Shown here: positions 36,875-39,562 of the stretch, one piece after another
How positions within the stretch are numbered: the stretch's first letter is position 1
Layout: every line of letters begins with the position of its first letter
Assembly: GCA_937139485.1 (NCBI GenBank)
Contig: CAKZQD010000096.1
Coordinates: 1-39,562 of the forward strand
Reading direction: 5' to 3'
Length of the DNA: 39,562 nt
Source of the DNA: an uncultured Bacteroidota bacterium
GTDB taxonomy: Bacteria > Bacteroidota > Bacteroidia > Chitinophagales > UBA8649
Notes under the pieces: generated by a model
The model's database searches: none
What the model was told of the DNA's origin: nothing
Seen by the model: the letters and a program-made list of their open reading frames with translations, nothing else
Program-made: the position numbers and the translations under genes

Positions 36875-37342
36875 ATGAAAACAGCAGAACAATGGTTTGC
36901 AGAATATGCCGAAAGCCATCAAAACGAAACCAACACCAAAATTCACTTTATTTGTGTGCCAGCTATTTACTTTTCTATTATCGGAATTTTGATGAGTATT
37001 CCTACTGGTTTTCTTACAAAATTAATTCCTTTAAATATGCCACTTTTTGTTAACTGGGCATTTATTCTGGCTATTCCAGCTATGATATTTTATGCTCGGC
37101 TTTCATTTTCTATTTTCTTAGAAATGTTTGCTTTCACTATGATTTGTATTGTATTAGCTTATTATTTAGGTCAGTCCGTTCCACTTTTATATACCAGCAT
37201 AGGTATTTTTGTAGTAGCTTGGGCAGGGCAGTTTTATGGGCACAAAATAGAAGGCAAAAAACCTAGCTTCTTTAAAGATTTACAGTTTTTATTGATTGGC
37301 CCTATTTGGGTATTTGAAAAAATGCTGGGCAAGAAAGCTTAA
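36875..37342 (+). CDS. DUF962 / Mpo1-like integral membrane protein
   Basis: MKTAEQWFAEYAESHQNETNTKIHFICVPAIYFSIIGIL, VAWAGQFYGHKIEGKKPSFFKDLQFLLIGPIWV; track start 36818 is too far upstream. Confidence 0.92.
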   Translation: MKTAEQWFAEYAESHQNETNTKIHFICVPAIYFSIIGILMSIPTGFLTKLIPLNMPLFVNWAFILAIPAMIFYARLSFSIFLEMFAFTMICIVLAYYLGQSVPLLYTSIGIFVVAWAGQFYGHKIEGKKPSFFKDLQFLLIGPIWVFEKMLGKKA

Positions 37343-37345
37343 ATG

Positions 37346-37516
37346 TTATTTCTCTTCCAAAATTTTCACAATCCAAAGTACAAAATAAGCTAAAACACCA
37401 GCACCACCGAGCAAAGTAAAAAGAACAAATCCAATTCTTACTATCGTTGGGTCAAGACTAAATTTTACACCCAACCAATTACATACTCCAAATATTATTT
37501 TCTTTTTTGCTGTCAT
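37346..37516 (-). CDS. PspC domain-containing small membrane protein (56 aa)
   Basis: Minus strand MTAKKKIIFGVCNWLGVKFSLDPTIVRIGFVLFTLLGGAGVLAYFVLWIVKILEEK*; below the ORF-track size cut-off. Confidence 0.88.
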   Translation of the reverse strand: MTAKKKIIFGVCNWLGVKFSLDPTIVRIGFVLFTLLGGAGVLAYFVLWIVKILEEK

Positions 37517-37637
37517 AATATCTCAAAGTTACAAAAAATTTCATTTTCTCTATTTTTTTGAGCAATTTTGTAATTCCTAACCAACTTCATTTTTTATTTA
37601 AAAACTTAGTTCTTCTAAGTAACAAAAATTAGTATCA

Positions 37638-39562
37638 ATGAGCCAAGCAACGCAACAAATGACCATTTTTCAAGAAGCCATTTTAGCAGGAATACCAAAC
37701 GAACTTCCTAGCACAATAAATATAGACCCAAACATTAGTCACGCACCAAAGCGAAAAGATGTACTTTCTACCGAAGAAAAAAAACTGGCTATAAGAAATG
37801 CCTTGAGATATTTTCCTAAAAAATGGCACGCACAGTTGGCTAAAGAATTTGCTGAAGAACTTAAAAAACATGGTCGTGTATATATGTTTAGGTTCAAGCC
37901 AGACTATAAAATATACGCCAGACCAGTAAACGAATATCCAGGAAAAAGTCTACAAGCCAAAACCATTATGCACATGATTCAAAATAATTTGGATCACGCC
38001 ATTGCACAGCATCCAGACGAACTCATTACTTATGGTGGAAACGGTGCCGTGTTTCAAAACTGGGCGCAGTATTTACTCACTATGCAATATCTGGCAGAAA
38101 TGACAGACGAGCAAACGCTTACTATTTATAGCGGACACCCAATGGGTTTATATCCTTCGAGCAAAGATGCACCAAGAGTGGTAGTAAGCAACGGAATGAT
38201 GATTCCAAACTACTCAAAACCAGACGATTGGGAAAAATTTAACGCACTTGGCGTAACACAATACGGACAAATGACTGCCGGTTCTTATATGTACATAGGT
38301 CCGCAAGGCATTGTACATGGAACTACCATTACGGTTTTAAATGCTGGAAGAAAAATTGCTAAAAATGGAGAATCTTTAGCAGGAAAACTATTTGTGACTT
38401 CTGGACTAGGCGGAATGTCTGGTGCACAACCAAAAGCTGGAAATATAGCTGGTTGTATTACCGTTTGTGGCGAAATAAACAAAGCCGCTTCTTACAAAAG
38501 ACACGAGCAAGGCTGGGTAGATGAAATTATTTCTGACCTAGACGAACTTTGTGCAAGGGTAATAAAAGCCAAAGCAGACAAAGAAGTGGTTTCAATAGCT
38601 TATGACGGAAACATAGTGGACGTTTGGGAAAAATTTGATGAAGAAAATATTTATATCGATTTAGGTTCTGACCAAACTTCGCTGCACAATCCTTGGGCTG
38701 GAGGTTATTATCCAGTAGATGTTTCTTTTGAAGAAGCCAACGAAATGATGGTTTCAAACCCTGAATTGTTTAAAGAAAAAGTGCACGGGAGTTTAAAAAG
38801 ACAAGTCAATGCCATTAATAAACACAACGAAAAAGGAACTTACTTCTTTGACTACGGAAACGCATTTTTGCTAGAATCTTCTAGAGCTGGTGCAGATATT
38901 ATGGCTTTAGATGGTTTACGTTTCAAATACGCTTCTTATGTAGAAGATATTATGGGACCAATGTGTTTCGACTATGGTTTTGGACCATTTAGATGGGTTT
39001 GTTCATCTGCAGATCCTAAAGATTTATTAAAAACAGACCAAATAGCAATTGAAGTTTTAGAAGAAATGGTAAAAACTTCGCCAGACGATATCAAGCAGCA
39101 AATGCTAGACAATATTCAATGGATAAAAGGTGCGCAAGAAAATAAATTGGTAGTAGGTTCGCAAGCGAGAATTTTATACGCAGACGCAGAAGGTAGAAGC
39201 AAAATAGCTGAAGCGTTCAACAAAGCCGTAGCCAGCGGAGAACTTTCTGCTGCAGTAATTTTGGGAAGAGATCATCACGATGTTTCTGGAACGGATAGTC
39301 CGTACAGAGAAACTTCAAATATATATGACGGTTCTATGTTTACCGCAGACATGGCTATTCAAAACGTAATAGGTGATAGTTTTAGAGGCGCAACTTGGGT
39401 TTCTATACACAACGGCGGCGGCGTAGGCTGGGGCGAAGTAGTAAACGGGGGGTTTGGAATGACACTAGACGGAAGTGCCGCAGCCGACAAAAGACTGAAA
39501 AATATGCTTTTCTGGGACGTAAATAATGGAATTTCAAGAAGAAGTTGGGCGAGAAACTCTGG
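37638..39562 (+). CDS. hutU: urocanate hydratase, truncated by window end
   Basis: ITYGGNGAVFQNWAQYLLTMQYL, LYSGHPMG-type TIYSGHPMGLYPS, VTSGLGGMSGAQPKAGNIAGC, GRDHHDVSGTDSPYRETSNIYDGS, HNGGGVGWGEVVNGGFGMTLDG. Confidence 0.96.
   Translation, partial: MSQATQQMTIFQEAILAGIPNELPSTINIDPNISHAPKRKDVLSTEEKKLAIRNALRYFPKKWHAQLAKEFAEELKKHGRVYMFRFKPDYKIYARPVNEYPGKSLQAKTIMHMIQNNLDHAIAQHPDELITYGGNGAVFQNWAQYLLTMQYLAEMTDEQTLTIYSGHPMGLYPSSKDAPRVVVSNGMMIPNYSKPDDWEKFNALGVTQYGQMTAGSYMYIGPQGIVHGTTITVLNAGRKIAKNGESLAGKLFVTSGLGGMSGAQPKAGNIAGCITVCGEINKAASYKRHEQGWVDEIISDLDELCARVIKAKADKEVVSIAYDGNIVDVWEKFDEENIYIDLGSDQTSLHNPWAGGYYPVDVSFEEANEMMVSNPELFKEKVHGSLKRQVNAINKHNEKGTYFFDYGNAFLLESSRAGADIMALDGLRFKYASYVEDIMGPMCFDYGFGPFRWVCSSADPKDLLKTDQIAIEVLEEMVKTSPDDIKQQMLDNIQWIKGAQENKLVVGSQARILYADAEGRSKIAEAFNKAVASGELSAAVILGRDHHDVSGTDSPYRETSNIYDGSMFTADMAIQNVIGDSFRGATWVSIHNGGGVGWGEVVNGGFGMTLDGSAAADKRLKNMLFWDVNNGISRRSWARNS

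Noticed and set aside
38285-38757. Minus-strand ORFs 38285-38482 and 38527-38757
   Set aside because: Antisense to hutU, which is open to the window end and therefore missing from the ORF track.

Overview
This 39.6 kb, AT-rich window comes from a Bacteroidetes chromosome. Supporting signs are a gliding-motility/T9SS C-terminal domain protein, a Bat aerotolerance cluster, DUF1573, the ISAon1-type IS, and TAnnTTTG -7 promoter elements. Main content: the end of an ABC exporter plus its HlyD partner, separated by a four-helix-bundle gene flanked by octamer repeats; a tetR-tolC-MFP-RND efflux operon; a degraded IS110 transposase; a large PKD/gliding-motility C-terminal protein; anmK; an epimerase-GH3 pair; an EamA transporter; yicC-gmk; a complete ISAon1/ISL3-like IS; a small secreted 11-residue-repeat protein; a stand-alone ClpP; an acyloxyacyl hydrolase; a Zn-dependent phospholipase C-like protein; DUF389; batB-C-D-E; trhA; yidD; an Mpo1-like DUF962 protein; a PspC protein; and the start of hutU. 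The most notable non-coding signals are: (i) a dispersed period-8 repeat family (AACYGAAK/T) at four intergenic sites; (ii) an IS inserted in the loop of a bidirectional terminator hairpin with an exact 8-bp TSD; (iii) a ~234-bp MITE-like element upstream of the truncated bat locus; (iv) a closed, possibly structured intergenic element near 3828-3899; (v) several -7 elements only 3-10 nt from start codons, suggesting leaderless mRNAs; (vi) three apparent small lesions (batD in-frame stop, yidD and gliding-protein start frameshifts). All calls were made by eye from the sequence, with no database search.
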